DNA of 64,000 nt from Terribacillus saccharophilus (GTDB lineage: Bacteria; Bacillota; Bacilli; Bacillales; Amphibacillaceae): assembly GCF_002272075.1 (NCBI RefSeq), contig NZ_NPBJ01000004.1:186001-250000 (forward strand), in the 5' to 3' direction. The position numbers and the translations under genes are program-made. The notes under the pieces were generated by a model. That model ran no database searches. It was not told the DNA's origin and worked only from the letters and a program-made list of their open reading frames with translations. Position 1 is the stretch's first letter; every line of letters begins with the position of its first letter. This document shows, piece after piece, positions 27,175 to 36,451 of the stretch.

Positions 27175-28302
27175 TCAGCTGTTCGCAACCTCACGGATGA
27201 TGGCTGCAACCAATTCAGCTGATTTAACCAATTCAGCTACTGGAATACGCTCATTAGTTGTATGGATTTCTTCATAGCCGACAGACAGGTTGACGGTCGG
27301 AATTCCAAAACCTGCAATTACATTCGCATCACTGCCGCCGCCACTTCTTGTTAAGTTACTGTCACGCCCAATGGTTTTCGCCGCAGCACGAGCAACTTCG
27401 ACAACACGGTCTCCAGCTTGCTGCTTATAGCCTGGGTACATCACTTTTACTTCTACCTCTGCACGGCCGCCCATATCTTCGGCAGTCTGTTCAAAAGCAC
27501 GTTTCATTTTCTGAACTTGTTCTTCCATCTTACTTGTTTCCAAAGATCTTGCTTCAGCTAGTATTTCGACGTAATCACAAACTATATTTGTCTGTTTACC
27601 ACCAGCAAAGCTTCCGATATTCGCAGTCGTTTCTTCATCAATTCTTCCAAGAGGCATCTTCGAAATTGCTCTTGCTGCTAACGTTATAGCAGAAATCCCC
27701 TTTTCAGGTGCCACACCCGCATGTGCAGTCTTTCCATAAATCTTGGCCAGCACCTTTGCTTGCGTTGGAGCTGCCACGACAATGTCACCAACCGGGCCAT
27801 CGCTGTCAATTGCATACCCGAATGAAGCTGTCAGCAAGGATGGATCTAGTGCCCGGCTTCCGACAAGTCCGGATTCCTCACCAGCTGTGATAATGAACTG
27901 CACTGTGCCATGCAGCAATTCCTGCTCCCTATAAACCTTGATAGTTTCAAGGATTGCGGCTAGTCCCGCTTTATCATCCGCACCGAGAATAGTCGTACCG
28001 TCGCTCGTAATATATCCATCCTTGATCTGCGGTTTAATTCCTTGTCCAGGCACCACCGTATCCATGTGAGAAGTGAAATAAATTGTTTCAGCTGACTCGA
28101 CATTTCCTTTCCATGTACAAATCAAATTATTTGCTCCATGGCCGGTTTTCGCCATTGAGTCATCTTCTTTTACTTGCACACCTAGTTCGGTGAACTTTCT
28201 TTTCAGCACTTCAGCAATTTCTTTTTCATTCCCTGTTTCTGAATCAACTTGTACTAATTCGAAGAACTCTTCGACTAAACGATCTTCATTCATTTTAATC
28301 AT
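27175..28302 (-). CDS. yqjE: PepT-like M20 tripeptidase YqjE
   Basis: A 375-residue zinc peptidase. Metal ligands are visible in YFTSHMDTVVPG (His/Asp), ILGADDKAGLAAIL (bridging Asp) and ITAGEESGLVGSRAL (catalytic Glu pair); the dimerisation domain has GKTAHAGVAPEKGISA. This is the YqjE/PepT-like group, which cleaves short peptides and is distinct from true PepT. AGGAG lies nine bases before the ATG at 28302. Confidence 0.9.
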   Translation of the reverse strand: MIKMNEDRLVEEFFELVQVDSETGNEKEIAEVLKRKFTELGVQVKEDDSMAKTGHGANNLICTWKGNVESAETIYFTSHMDTVVPGQGIKPQIKDGYITSDGTTILGADDKAGLAAILETIKVYREQELLHGTVQFIITAGEESGLVGSRALDPSLLTASFGYAIDSDGPVGDIVVAAPTQAKVLAKIYGKTAHAGVAPEKGISAITLAARAISKMPLGRIDEETTANIGSFAGGKQTNIVCDYVEILAEARSLETSKMEEQVQKMKRAFEQTAEDMGGRAEVEVKVMYPGYKQQAGDRVVEVARAAAKTIGRDSNLTRSGGGSDANVIAGFGIPTVNLSVGYEEIHTTNERIPVAELVKSAELVAAIIREVANS

Positions 28303-28397
28303 AATTATGTACTCCTATTCTACTTATTGGTTTCTCCTTGTCCCCTTACCTGCTTCCCTGTACAATGGACATAAATAGATAAGGGGGGTCCGCTTCA

Positions 28398-28520
28398 ATG
28401 GCCAAGCATAACAAAAAAAGATCTAAGCAAAATATTGCCATGAAATTTATGGTTTACTTAATGATATTCACGATGCTTATCTCCACACTCGCAATTACCC
28501 TGAGCTATTTTGTCTTTTAG
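28398..28520 (+). CDS. Prli42-like stressosome-associated membrane peptide
   Basis: A 40-residue peptide with a basic N-terminus (MAKHNKKRSKQ) and a single hydrophobic helix, MKFMVYLMIFTMLISTLAIT. The MVYLM..TMLxSTL pattern matches Prli42, the membrane peptide that anchors the stressosome and is needed for oxidative-stress activation of sigma-B in Listeria. GGGGGGTC lies before the ATG. It overlaps convergently, by 26 bases, the L,D-transpeptidase gene; see the inverted repeat. No stressosome genes are in the window, so function rests on resemblance. Confidence 0.75.
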   Translation: MAKHNKKRSKQNIAMKFMVYLMIFTMLISTLAITLSYFVF

Positions 28521-29034
28521 GAGACAAAATAGCTCCATCTTCTATCCCAATTTCCTCAAACGACTTCCAGCCTGTCATGATCCTTACCTTCGTCCCGACG
28601 GGCACTTGTTCAAACAATTCTTCGACATCTTCGTTCCGCATCCGTATACAACCTGCTGAGACTCGGCTGCCGATGGACTCCGGTCTGTTCGTTCCATGAA
28701 TTCCGAAAGTACGTCCTTGCGTATTATTCGCGTTGAAGCCGATCCATCTGCTTCCTAACGGATTGTCTTTGTCACCACCTGCAATCTGTTTACGGGTATA
28801 GGCAGGGTACTTTGTTTTGAACAATGTCATAAACAGTCCTTCAGGTGTCGCTTCAGGTGTCTTTCCAGTGGCAACCGGATATATCTTGATAACTTCACCA
28901 TCATCCAGAAAGGCGAGCTGATTTGTCGTTTTATTGACGATGATAAGCGGTCTTCCCGGCACTGGATTCTCCCCAAACGGCCATAAAGGAGAAAGTATAG
29001 ACAGACAAGTGAAAGCTACAAGCAGCGTACGCAT
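28495..29034 (-). CDS. Secreted L,D-transpeptidase (YkuD domain)
   Basis: A 179-residue exported protein: an N-terminal signal segment (MRTLLVAFTCLSILSPLWPF), then a YkuD domain with the catalytic motif HGTNRPESIGSRVSAGCIRM (His ... Ser-x-Gly-Cys). These enzymes form 3-3 peptidoglycan cross-links or attach proteins to the wall. No LysM wall-binding repeat is present, unlike B. subtilis YkuD. AAGGAGATG precedes the ATG. Its 3' end overlaps the Prli42-like gene. Confidence 0.88.
   Translation of the reverse strand: MRTLLVAFTCLSILSPLWPFGENPVPGRPLIIVNKTTNQLAFLDDGEVIKIYPVATGKTPEATPEGLFMTLFKTKYPAYTRKQIAGGDKDNPLGSRWIGFNANNTQGRTFGIHGTNRPESIGSRVSAGCIRMRNEDVEELFEQVPVGTKVRIMTGWKSFEEIGIEDGAILSPKRQNSSG
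28502..28535. repeat. 13-bp perfect inverted repeat in overlapping 3' ends
   Basis: GAGCTATTTTGTC (28502-28514) and GACAAAATAGCTC (28523-28535) surround the Prli42-like stop codon and code for the end of the L,D-transpeptidase. No T-run follows on either strand, so it is not a classical terminator, but each mRNA would end in a stable stem. Confidence 0.75.
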
Positions 29035-29064
29035 AAGAACATCTCCTTAAAGGTGATAATGCTC

Positions 29065-30048
29065 TTATTGTGGCTTCCTCTGTCTATTTCTATGTTGCAC
29101 ATCGCTTTCTTTGAACGATTGTTTCAGTTCCAGGTAGTTTTCCATTTCGTACAATAGCTGTAACAAATGGGCACGCGTTTCGAATTCCTCTCTTGTCTTT
29201 GGAAGTGGATCTTCATCGAAGGACTGTCGCAACGACTCGAGTTCTTCCAGGAACAGTACAGCCGTATTACCTGGATGCACTGAATCGGCAAGGCCGGAAA
29301 AGAAATGAGCCAGCTGCTCGCACTGCGAATAAGAAGTCTCCGGAAGTCTGCTGATAAGCGGCAGAATCCGTTTCAATATTGCAAATTGCTTCGTTCGCAT
29401 CTCGAAGTAATCATAATACGGATGCTCTGACCTGAGCACATGATTCTCCACATCCCTGCCGACAAGCTGGTTTGCTTCCTTCAGAACTTTTTCCGTCTGG
29501 GTGATTTCTTCCCCTGACCATGACTGGTCGCCTTCTCGAAGATACAGTGCAACCTCTTCTAAGATCTTCGTGAAATTCCGTTCAAGAATAATCTGCTTAC
29601 GTCGGATCGTAGCATCCAAGCTTGGCATATATAAATTCACTATGAGCGCCACGCCTATCCCGACAGTTATAAGGATAATCTCATTAATTATCAAATCCAG
29701 CGTGATATGGTGAGAATTATATAAATGCAAAATGATAACAGCACTTGATACGATTCCTGGCGAGACTCGCAGCATGACAGTAATCGGAATGAAGACAAGC
29801 AGCAAGATGCCTATACTAATCGGATGGAAACCAATTGTCTCAAATATCAAAAAAGACAGCACGATTGCCAACAAACAGGCAGCCACTCGATGCCAAGCAG
29901 CCAGAAAAGATTTTTTTCTCGTTACTTGAGTACACAAAATCGTCAGGATACCTGCTGATACACTGTTTTCCAGCTGCAGAAGCTCCGCTATCCATATCGC
30001 GAGCGGTGTTCCTACCGCAGTCTTAATCGTACGGTAACCTATTTTCAC
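29065..30048 (-). CDS. yqjA: Aromatic acid exporter-family membrane protein YqjA
   Basis: A 327-residue protein with the ArAE/DUF939 arrangement: about five to six N-terminal membrane helices (GILTILCTQVTRKKSF is a conserved loop) and a cytosolic helical C-terminal half of ~170 residues. I placed the start at a GTG (30048), seven bases after GAGGAG; a TTG at 30066 lies before that site. Relatives are putative exporters of organic acids; the substrate is unknown. Confidence 0.8.
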   Translation of the reverse strand: MKIGYRTIKTAVGTPLAIWIAELLQLENSVSAGILTILCTQVTRKKSFLAAWHRVAACLLAIVLSFLIFETIGFHPISIGILLLVFIPITVMLRVSPGIVSSAVIILHLYNSHHITLDLIINEIILITVGIGVALIVNLYMPSLDATIRRKQIILERNFTKILEEVALYLREGDQSWSGEEITQTEKVLKEANQLVGRDVENHVLRSEHPYYDYFEMRTKQFAILKRILPLISRLPETSYSQCEQLAHFFSGLADSVHPGNTAVLFLEELESLRQSFDEDPLPKTREEFETRAHLLQLLYEMENYLELKQSFKESDVQHRNRQRKPQ

Positions 30049-30074
30049 AATGGTGCTCCTCGTCAAAAGTGATC

Positions 30075-30117
30075 AAAAGAAGAATAGTCCCTCATCCAAT
30101 GGATGGGGACTTCTTCT
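30075..30117 (-). terminator. Terminator after brxB
   Basis: On the minus strand a long stem is formed by GAAGAAGTCCC-CATC and GATG-AGGGACTATTCTTC with small internal mismatches, followed by TTTT. It marks the end of the bkd-brxB unit. Confidence 0.75.
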
Positions 30118-30118
30118 G

Positions 30119-30553
30119 TCAAACTTCTTTACAATGCTCATCAAACAATGATTGCAGTCTATTGACTACCTCCATCGGCTCATGACCTTCGATATCATGA
30201 CGTTCGATCATCGTAACAATTTCGCCGTCCTTTAAGAAAGCAAATGACGGAGAACTTGGCGGGAAGCCTGTGAAATATTGTCTAGCTCTCTCTGTCGCTT
30301 CTTTATCCTGACCTGCGAAAACCGTCACAAGCTGATCAGGGCGCTTGTCATAATGCAGACTATGCGCAGCTGCCGGGCGAGCAATCCCGCCGGCACATCC
30401 ACAGACGCTGTTGATCATTACAAGTGTTGTTCCGGAGTTTTTAAGCGTGGAATCCACGTCCTCCGGTGTTGTTAATTCTGTATATCCTGCATCGGTAAGA
30501 TCTTTCCTAGCAGTCGTTACAATATCGTTCATAAACATTCTGAAATCTGCCAT
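30119..30553 (-). CDS. brxB: Bacilliredoxin BrxB (YqiW)
   Basis: A 144-residue thioredoxin-fold protein of the YphP/YqiW family. The active site CGC lies in [17 protein letters not shown] (near residue 52), and [11 protein letters not shown] carries the cis-proline region. Bacilliredoxins remove bacillithiol from S-bacillithiolated proteins after oxidant stress. The position beside bkdB is that of yqiW in B. subtilis, which favours BrxB over BrxA. It lies 70 bases after bkdB. Confidence 0.93.
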   Translation of the reverse strand: MADFRMFMNDIVTTARKDLTDAGYTELTTPEDVDSTLKNSGTTLVMINSVCGCAGGIARPAAAHSLHYDKRPDQLVTVFAGQDKEATERARQYFTGFPPSSPSFAFLKDGEIVTMIERHDIEGHEPMEVVNRLQSLFDEHCKEV

Positions 30554-30623
30554 CGGTATTCCTCCTTTTACACTATTTTAAGTGTATCAGCAATTTCAGT
30601 CTCTTTCAATTTCTTTGAACTTC

Positions 30624-31889
30624 TCAGTAGACCGGCATCGTTGATTCGGATACGTTCTCCAGAATCTCTTTCACTCTAGCCATGAATTGTCCGCAGATCA
30701 AACCATCAAGAACTCGATGATCCAGGCTGAGACACAGATTCACCATATCTCTAGCAGCGAACATATCATTGATGATGACTGGCCGTTTTACAATCGATTC
30801 TACTTGCAATATTGCTGCTTGCGGATAGTTGATGATGCCCATGCTTTGGACTGAACCAAAGGAGCCAGTGTTGTTCACCGTAAATGTTCCGCCTTGCATG
30901 TCAGCTGCTGTTAGTTTACCTGTACGAGCTTTTTTAGCAAGGTTCGTAATTTGTTTTGCAACACCTTTTACACTCAAGTCATCAGCAGATTGAATGACCG
31001 GGACAAATAATTCCTGATCTTTTGCTACCGCAATAGAAATATTTACGTCGTCATGCTGGATTATCTTATCGCCTGCCCAAGAGCTGTTTAGCTGCGGGAA
31101 TTCCTTCAGTGCCTGTGCGATAGCTTTTACGAAGAAACTAAAGAAAGTTAGCGAATAACCTTCTTTTTCTTTGAATGTATCCTTTACCTTATTACGGTAA
31201 GCAACCAGGTCAGTAACATCCACTTCCACCATCATCCATGCATGCGGAATTTCAGTTGCTGCTTTAACCATATTATTTGCAATAGCTTTTCTAACACCGG
31301 TAACCGGTATAGCTTTACCAGCAGCGTCTGATTGTGTTACTTTTGCTGGTTCAGTTGTCTGCTCATCACGTACAGGTGATGGTGCCTCTGCAGTTGCTGT
31401 TTGCTTTTGCTCTTGTTTTTGCGGCTTTTCACCAGACGCAATGATTGCTTCGACGTCCTTGCGTGTAATCCGTCCGCCTTTCCCGGTGCCTGTAATAGCA
31501 GTAAGGTCTAAATCATTTTCTTGTGCAAGCCGCATAACTGCTGGTGAATAACGCGATTTCATCGCTGTATCAGGACTAGCAGTACTGATTGATTCTGTTT
31601 CAGCTGCAGCAGATGAAGGTGTATCTGTTTGTTTCTTCTCTCCCGCCTCTTCTGTTTCAATTGTACAAATCAACGTGCCTACTTCGACCGTATCACCTTC
31701 GGACACAACCAATTCTTTGATCACACCAGTAAAACTGCTTGGGATTTCTGCATTGACTTTATCTGTCATCACTTCTGCGATGGCATCATATTTACTTACT
31801 TGGTCACCTGGTTTGACGAGCCACGTGCTAATCGTACCTTCTGTGACACTTTCACCAAGCTTTGGCATTGTTATTTTTTCTATCGTCAT
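30624..31889 (-). CDS. bkdB: Branched-chain alpha-keto acid dehydrogenase E2 (BkdB)
   Basis: A 421-residue dihydrolipoyl acyltransferase. Domain order: an N-terminal lipoyl domain with the modified lysine in VMTDKVNAEIPS; a Ser/Ala-rich linker; the E3/E1-binding domain (RYSPAVMRLAQENDLDL...GRITRKDV, residues ~118-155); a second flexible linker; and the catalytic domain ending SLDHRVLDGLICGQF (active-site HRxxDG). The second of two tandem ATGs (31889) has the better spacing from GAGGTG. It completes the keto-acid dehydrogenase complex that makes branched acyl-CoA primers for fatty acids. Confidence 0.95.
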   Translation of the reverse strand: MTIEKITMPKLGESVTEGTISTWLVKPGDQVSKYDAIAEVMTDKVNAEIPSSFTGVIKELVVSEGDTVEVGTLICTIETEEAGEKKQTDTPSSAAAETESISTASPDTAMKSRYSPAVMRLAQENDLDLTAITGTGKGGRITRKDVEAIIASGEKPQKQEQKQTATAEAPSPVRDEQTTEPAKVTQSDAAGKAIPVTGVRKAIANNMVKAATEIPHAWMMVEVDVTDLVAYRNKVKDTFKEKEGYSLTFFSFFVKAIAQALKEFPQLNSSWAGDKIIQHDDVNISIAVAKDQELFVPVIQSADDLSVKGVAKQITNLAKKARTGKLTAADMQGGTFTVNNTGSFGSVQSMGIINYPQAAILQVESIVKRPVIINDMFAARDMVNLCLSLDHRVLDGLICGQFMARVKEILENVSESTMPVY

Positions 31890-31902
31890 CATTACACCTC
31901 GT

Positions 31903-32886
31903 TTAGAATTCCGCTAATTCTCGCATGGCTGCTTCCACTTTAGCAGGATTGACCATGAAGTATTTCTCTGTACTAGGCGCATAAGGCATCGCTGGCACAT
32001 CGGGTGCTGCCAATCGCTGAATCGGCGCATCCAGGTCGAAGAGGCAATTCTCTCCGATGATTGCTGCAACTTCACCAATAATCGAGCCTTCTTTATTATC
32101 TTCTGTAATAAGCAAAACTTTTCCTGTCTTGGAAGCAGCCTCGATGATCGCATCTTTATCAAGCGGATAAATGGTACGCAGATCAAGGATATGTGCTTCG
32201 ATACCTTCAGCAGCAAGCTTTTCAGCCGCCTGCAGTGCAAAATGCACACATAAGCCGTACGTAATAACCGTTATATCGGAACCTTCGCGTTTCACATCTG
32301 CTTTTCCAATCGGCAACGTGTACGGATCAGCTGGCACTTCACCTTTGATAAGACGGTAAGCACGTTTATGTTCAAAGAACAATACAGGATCCGGATCCTG
32401 TATAGCTGCTTTTAAGAGCCCTTTCGCGTCATAAGGCGTGGAAGGCATAACAATCTTCAAGCCAGGCTGGTTAGCGAAAACCGCCTCTACGGATTGGGAA
32501 TGATATAAAGCACCATGGACGCCGCCACCATATGGAGCACGTATCGTAACTGGACAAGTCCAGTCGTTATTGGATCGGTAACGGATCTTTGCTGCTTCTG
32601 AGACGATTTGGTTAACCGCCGGCATGATGAAATCAGCGAACTGCATTTCAGCAATCGGCTTTAAACCATACATCGCAGCACCTACTGCAACACCGGCGAT
32701 TGCCGATTCTGCAAGAGGAGCATCCAGTGCACGGTCTGCACCGAATGTATCATACAGGCCATCTGTAGCTCGGAACACACCGCCTTTTTTTCCGACGTCT
32801 TCTCCTAATACGAAAACTTTTTCATCTGCTTCCATTTCTTCACGCATCGCCTGCGTAATTGCCTGGATATAGGACATTACTGGCAT
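31903..32886 (-). CDS. bkdAB: Branched-chain alpha-keto acid dehydrogenase E1 beta (BkdAB)
   Basis: A 327-residue transketolase-like subunit. The N-terminal MSYIQAITQAMREEMEADEKVFVLGEDVGKKGGVF and GRSWAP-like C-half (DLRTIYPLDKDAI) mark the E1 beta family. With BkdAA it forms the alpha2-beta2 thiamine-diphosphate decarboxylase acting on keto-isovalerate, keto-isocaproate and keto-methylvalerate. It lies 12 bases after bkdAA. Confidence 0.95.
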   Translation of the reverse strand: MPVMSYIQAITQAMREEMEADEKVFVLGEDVGKKGGVFRATDGLYDTFGADRALDAPLAESAIAGVAVGAAMYGLKPIAEMQFADFIMPAVNQIVSEAAKIRYRSNNDWTCPVTIRAPYGGGVHGALYHSQSVEAVFANQPGLKIVMPSTPYDAKGLLKAAIQDPDPVLFFEHKRAYRLIKGEVPADPYTLPIGKADVKREGSDITVITYGLCVHFALQAAEKLAAEGIEAHILDLRTIYPLDKDAIIEAASKTGKVLLITEDNKEGSIIGEVAAIIGENCLFDLDAPIQRLAAPDVPAMPYAPSTEKYFMVNPAKVEAAMRELAEF

Positions 32887-32898
32887 TATTTCTCCCCC

Positions 32899-33891
32899 TT
32901 AATCGGCATACACATGAAGCAGTGCGGATTCCGGTTCCGGATCTTCAGCATGCTCAGCATAGTCTGTTGCTTCATTTACGATTTGCTTAATTTCTTCTTC
33001 CATTTGGTTTTCTAAGTCTTCTGTCAGAACTCCAGTTTCACGCAGATAGGCACCGAATGTCAGCAATCCATCTTTCTTACGCTCTTCCTCGACTTCTTGC
33101 TTTTCCCGGTATGTCATATCATCGTCATCACTGGAATGCGGTGTGAGACGGTATCCTACTGTCTCAATAAGCGTAGGTCCTTCTCCATTCAGTGCACGCT
33201 CTCGCGCTTCTTTCACAGTTTGATATACAGCTAAAGGATCATTACCGTCAATCGTAAATCCTGGCATGCCATACCCTTGAGCGCGATCAGACACATTCAC
33301 GCAGCCAAGCTGTTTTTCCTGCGGAACACTGATGGCATATTTATTATTTTGAACCATCGTAATTACCGGTAATTTATGAACACCTGCAAAATTCAAACCC
33401 TCGTGGAAATCACCTTGGTTTGAGGAACCCTCACCTAATGTTACAAAGCTGACCAGCTGTTTCTTTTCCATTTTGGCAGCTAGCGCAAAACCAACAGCAT
33501 GCGGCACTTGTGTTGTCACAGGTGAAGAACCAGTGACGATTCGAGAAGACTTCTTCCCAAAATGTCCTGGCATTTGACGGCCGCCGGAGTTCGGATCTTC
33601 CGCTTTCGCGAATGCAGATAGCATCAAATCTTTCGCAGTCATACCAAACGGCATTACTAAGCCTAAGTCACGATAATAAGGCAAAAGATAATCGATGTCT
33701 CTATCCAACGCCATTGCAGCACCAACCTGCGCTGCTTCCTGTCCTTGACAAGAAATAACAAACGGTATTTTACCAGCTCTGTTCAAGAGCCACATACGTT
33801 CATCTACTCTCCTTGCCAGGAGCATCCACTTATACATTTCCAATACTTTTTCGTCTGATATTCCAAGAGAAGCATGTCTTGTTTCTGACAT
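32899..33891 (-). CDS. bkdAA: Branched-chain alpha-keto acid dehydrogenase E1 alpha (BkdAA)
   Basis: A 330-residue E1 alpha subunit. The thiamine-diphosphate motif runs from GEGSSNQGDFHEGLNFA to NNKYAISVP, and the phosphorylation-loop region RLTPHSSDDD is present. The ATG at 33891 follows AAAGGGGG with seven bases between; upstream frames to 34038 lie inside lpdV and are discarded. It lies 25 bases after lpdV. Confidence 0.95.
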   Translation of the reverse strand: MSETRHASLGISDEKVLEMYKWMLLARRVDERMWLLNRAGKIPFVISCQGQEAAQVGAAMALDRDIDYLLPYYRDLGLVMPFGMTAKDLMLSAFAKAEDPNSGGRQMPGHFGKKSSRIVTGSSPVTTQVPHAVGFALAAKMEKKQLVSFVTLGEGSSNQGDFHEGLNFAGVHKLPVITMVQNNKYAISVPQEKQLGCVNVSDRAQGYGMPGFTIDGNDPLAVYQTVKEARERALNGEGPTLIETVGYRLTPHSSDDDDMTYREKQEVEEERKKDGLLTFGAYLRETGVLTEDLENQMEEEIKQIVNEATDYAEHAEDPEPESALLHVYAD

Positions 33892-33916
33892 CGCCGCTCC
33901 CCCTTTCTTCAATATC

Positions 33917-35338
33917 TTAGCCATGGATTTGCTCTCCATCGACCGCAAGTGCCGCTTCTCCGATAATTTCCGAGAGTGTCGGATGCGGATGGATCGTCTG
34001 ACCAATTTCCCAAGGTGTCGCATCAAGCAGCTTGGCAAGAGCAGCTTCTGAGATCATATCAGTCACGTGTGGACCAATCATGTGCACGCCAAGCAGGTCG
34101 TTTGTCTTCTCATCGGCGATTATTTTCACGAAGCCTTCAGACTCCCCGTATACCAATGCTTTTCCGATTGCCTGGAAACTCATTTTTCCTGTTTTAACCG
34201 TATAACCTTCTGCTTTCGCTTGTGCCTCTGTCAAACCAACACTTGCTGTTTCCGGGAAGCTGTAGACACATGCAGGAACCATGCTGTAATCCAAGCTTTC
34301 CGTTTGAACGTCTGCAATATGCTCTACCGCGATCATGCCTTCTCTGGAGGCAACATGTGCCAGCTGCATACCGCCAATACAATCGCCGATTGCATAAATG
34401 TGGGATTCATTCGTCTGATAAAAAGCGTTCGTCTGGATGAAACCTTGCTCTGATAACTGGATATCAGTATTTTTCAGCCCGATATCTCCTACATTCGCCG
34501 TACGACCAACAGAGACTAGAATCTTATCAGAAACGAAAACTTGCTGTTCTCCGTCCATCTGCGCCTTGACCGTTACCTTGCTTTCATCAGCTGCAGCGTT
34601 CTCCACTTGCACATTTGTATGGATAACAATACCGCGCTTTTTGAGCTGCTTGAACATTTCCTTGCTGATATGTTCGTCTTCAGTAGGCAGGATTCGATCC
34701 TGGTATTCGAGTACGGTAACTTTTGTACCGAGATCATGGAGCATCGATGCCCACTCGATTCCGATTACACCTCCACCGATAATCGTTATGCTTTCCGGCA
34801 GTTCCTGCAGCGCCAGCGCACCTTCAGAACTAAGGATCTTAGATTCATCAAATTCGATACCTGGTAAGGCACGGGGAGAGGAACCTGTTGCAACGATTAC
34901 GTTTTTCGGAAGTAAGATTTCATTTTCACTGCCGTCGGTAAATTCCACAGAAATCGTTCCTGCTGTCGGAGAGAAAATAGAAGGTCCGAGGATTCTGCCG
35001 TATCCTTGGAAAACATCAATCTTACCTTTTTCCATTAAGTGCTGAACACCGCGATGCAGCTGATCGATGATTTTTTCTTTTCTTTGCTGTACTCCTGAAA
35101 AGTCCAGACGTACATCTGTTGTATGTATACCGAAAGCTGCTGCTTCCTTTGTTTGCCGGTAAATCTCAGCGGAACGGAGTAATGCCTTGGATGGGATGCA
35201 TCCTCGGTGCAGACAAGTTCCGCCAAGCTCTGCTTTTTCCACAATAGCTGTCTTTAAACCTAATTGGGAAGCACGGATAGCGGCTACGTATCCGCCCGTA
35301 CCGCCTCCTAAGATGACAATGTCATATTCTCTTACCAT
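33917..35338 (-). CDS. lpdV: Dihydrolipoyl dehydrogenase E3 (LpdV)
   Basis: A 473-residue flavoprotein disulfide reductase: FAD motif VILGGGTGGYVAAIRA, redox pair GGTCLHRGCIPSK, NAD motif ITIIGGGVIGIEWASML and the C-terminal catalytic HPHPTLSE. It reoxidises the E2 lipoyl group of the keto-acid dehydrogenase. Its place inside the bkd operon shows it is the dedicated E3 rather than PdhD. Confidence 0.95.
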   Translation of the reverse strand: MVREYDIVILGGGTGGYVAAIRASQLGLKTAIVEKAELGGTCLHRGCIPSKALLRSAEIYRQTKEAAAFGIHTTDVRLDFSGVQQRKEKIIDQLHRGVQHLMEKGKIDVFQGYGRILGPSIFSPTAGTISVEFTDGSENEILLPKNVIVATGSSPRALPGIEFDESKILSSEGALALQELPESITIIGGGVIGIEWASMLHDLGTKVTVLEYQDRILPTEDEHISKEMFKQLKKRGIVIHTNVQVENAAADESKVTVKAQMDGEQQVFVSDKILVSVGRTANVGDIGLKNTDIQLSEQGFIQTNAFYQTNESHIYAIGDCIGGMQLAHVASREGMIAVEHIADVQTESLDYSMVPACVYSFPETASVGLTEAQAKAEGYTVKTGKMSFQAIGKALVYGESEGFVKIIADEKTNDLLGVHMIGPHVTDMISEAALAKLLDATPWEIGQTIHPHPTLSEIIGEAALAVDGEQIHG

Positions 35339-35350
35339 TGTTTCTGCCTC

Positions 35351-36433
35351 CTATACGACATAAACTTTTGCCGCTTCTTCTTTTCGCATGACACGAAGTG
35401 CACCTTCCGTTAGAGCACGAAGCTCGTTTTCACCTGGATACACAAGCACATCAGCAATCCAGCTCACTCGATCCTTTAGCATGGAGATGAACAGCTCATC
35501 ATTTGCAAGCCCGCCAGTCACTGCAATCGCATCGACTTCTCCAGAGAGAACGACGCTCATTGCGCCAACTTCTTTCGCTGTCTGATACACCATGCCTTCA
35601 AAAATCACCCTTGCTTCTTGATCGCCTTTTTTAATCCGGTCGGCAATAAGTCTTCCATCATTCGTACCGAGATAACCCATGAAACCACCCTTGGTCGTCA
35701 GCATCTTTAGAAGCTGATTCTTCGTGTACTCACCGGTTAGAGCCAGCTCAATCAAATCACCAGCCGGAACTGTTCCTGCGCGTTCGGGTGTATAAGGTCC
35801 TTCTCCGCTCAATCCATTGTTCACATCGATCACGCGTCCATGATGATGTGCACCGACAGTAATTCCGCCTCCAAGATGCACGACGATAATATTAGCTTCC
35901 TCGTAAATCTTATCCTTGGCAGCTGCCGCTTTGCGTGCAATAGCTTTATGGTTCAATGCATGGAAAATGCTCTTTCTCTCCACTCCAGGCAACCCAGAAA
36001 GCCGTGCCAGCGGATCCAATTCATCGACCACAACAGGGTCAGTGATGAAAGCCGGTATATGAAGGCTGCTTGCAATTTCATAAGCAATCAATCCTCCTAA
36101 ATTGGAGGCGTGTTCGCCATTATAGCCTGCTTTAAGATCAGCAAGCATTGCTTCGTTCACACGATATGTACCGCCCTCAAGCGGACGGAGCAGTCCGCCG
36201 CGTGCACAGACCGCAGTTAGCTTCGATACGTTGATACCTTCGAAATCCAATGCATCCAAAATGATTTGTTTCCGAAACTGGTACTGATCCATCACTTTTT
36301 CAAATCCGCCGATATCTTCTAAATCATGGCGGATCACTCGTTCAAAAATGTTATGCTCGTCATCAAACACACCGATTTTCGTAGAAGTAGAACCTGGATT
36401 AATAGCTAAAATACGGTTTTCTGCTGTTTGCAC
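35351..36433 (-). CDS. buk: Butyrate kinase (branched-chain fatty-acid kinase)
   Basis: A 360-residue acetokinase-family enzyme: [16 protein letters not shown] at the N-terminus and [24 protein letters not shown] mark the ATP/phosphate site. With Ptb it converts branched acyl-CoA to acyl-phosphate and then to acid plus ATP, giving substrate-level phosphorylation from Val/Ile/Leu breakdown. It lies between bcd and lpdV with gaps of 18 and 12 bases. Confidence 0.95.
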   Translation of the reverse strand: MQTAENRILAINPGSTSTKIGVFDDEHNIFERVIRHDLEDIGGFEKVMDQYQFRKQIILDALDFEGINVSKLTAVCARGGLLRPLEGGTYRVNEAMLADLKAGYNGEHASNLGGLIAYEIASSLHIPAFITDPVVVDELDPLARLSGLPGVERKSIFHALNHKAIARKAAAAKDKIYEEANIIVVHLGGGITVGAHHHGRVIDVNNGLSGEGPYTPERAGTVPAGDLIELALTGEYTKNQLLKMLTTKGGFMGYLGTNDGRLIADRIKKGDQEARVIFEGMVYQTAKEVGAMSVVLSGEVDAIAVTGGLANDELFISMLKDRVSWIADVLVYPGENELRALTEGALRVMRKEEAAKVYVV

Positions 36434-36451
36434 GCGGTTTCCCCCTCGTTA

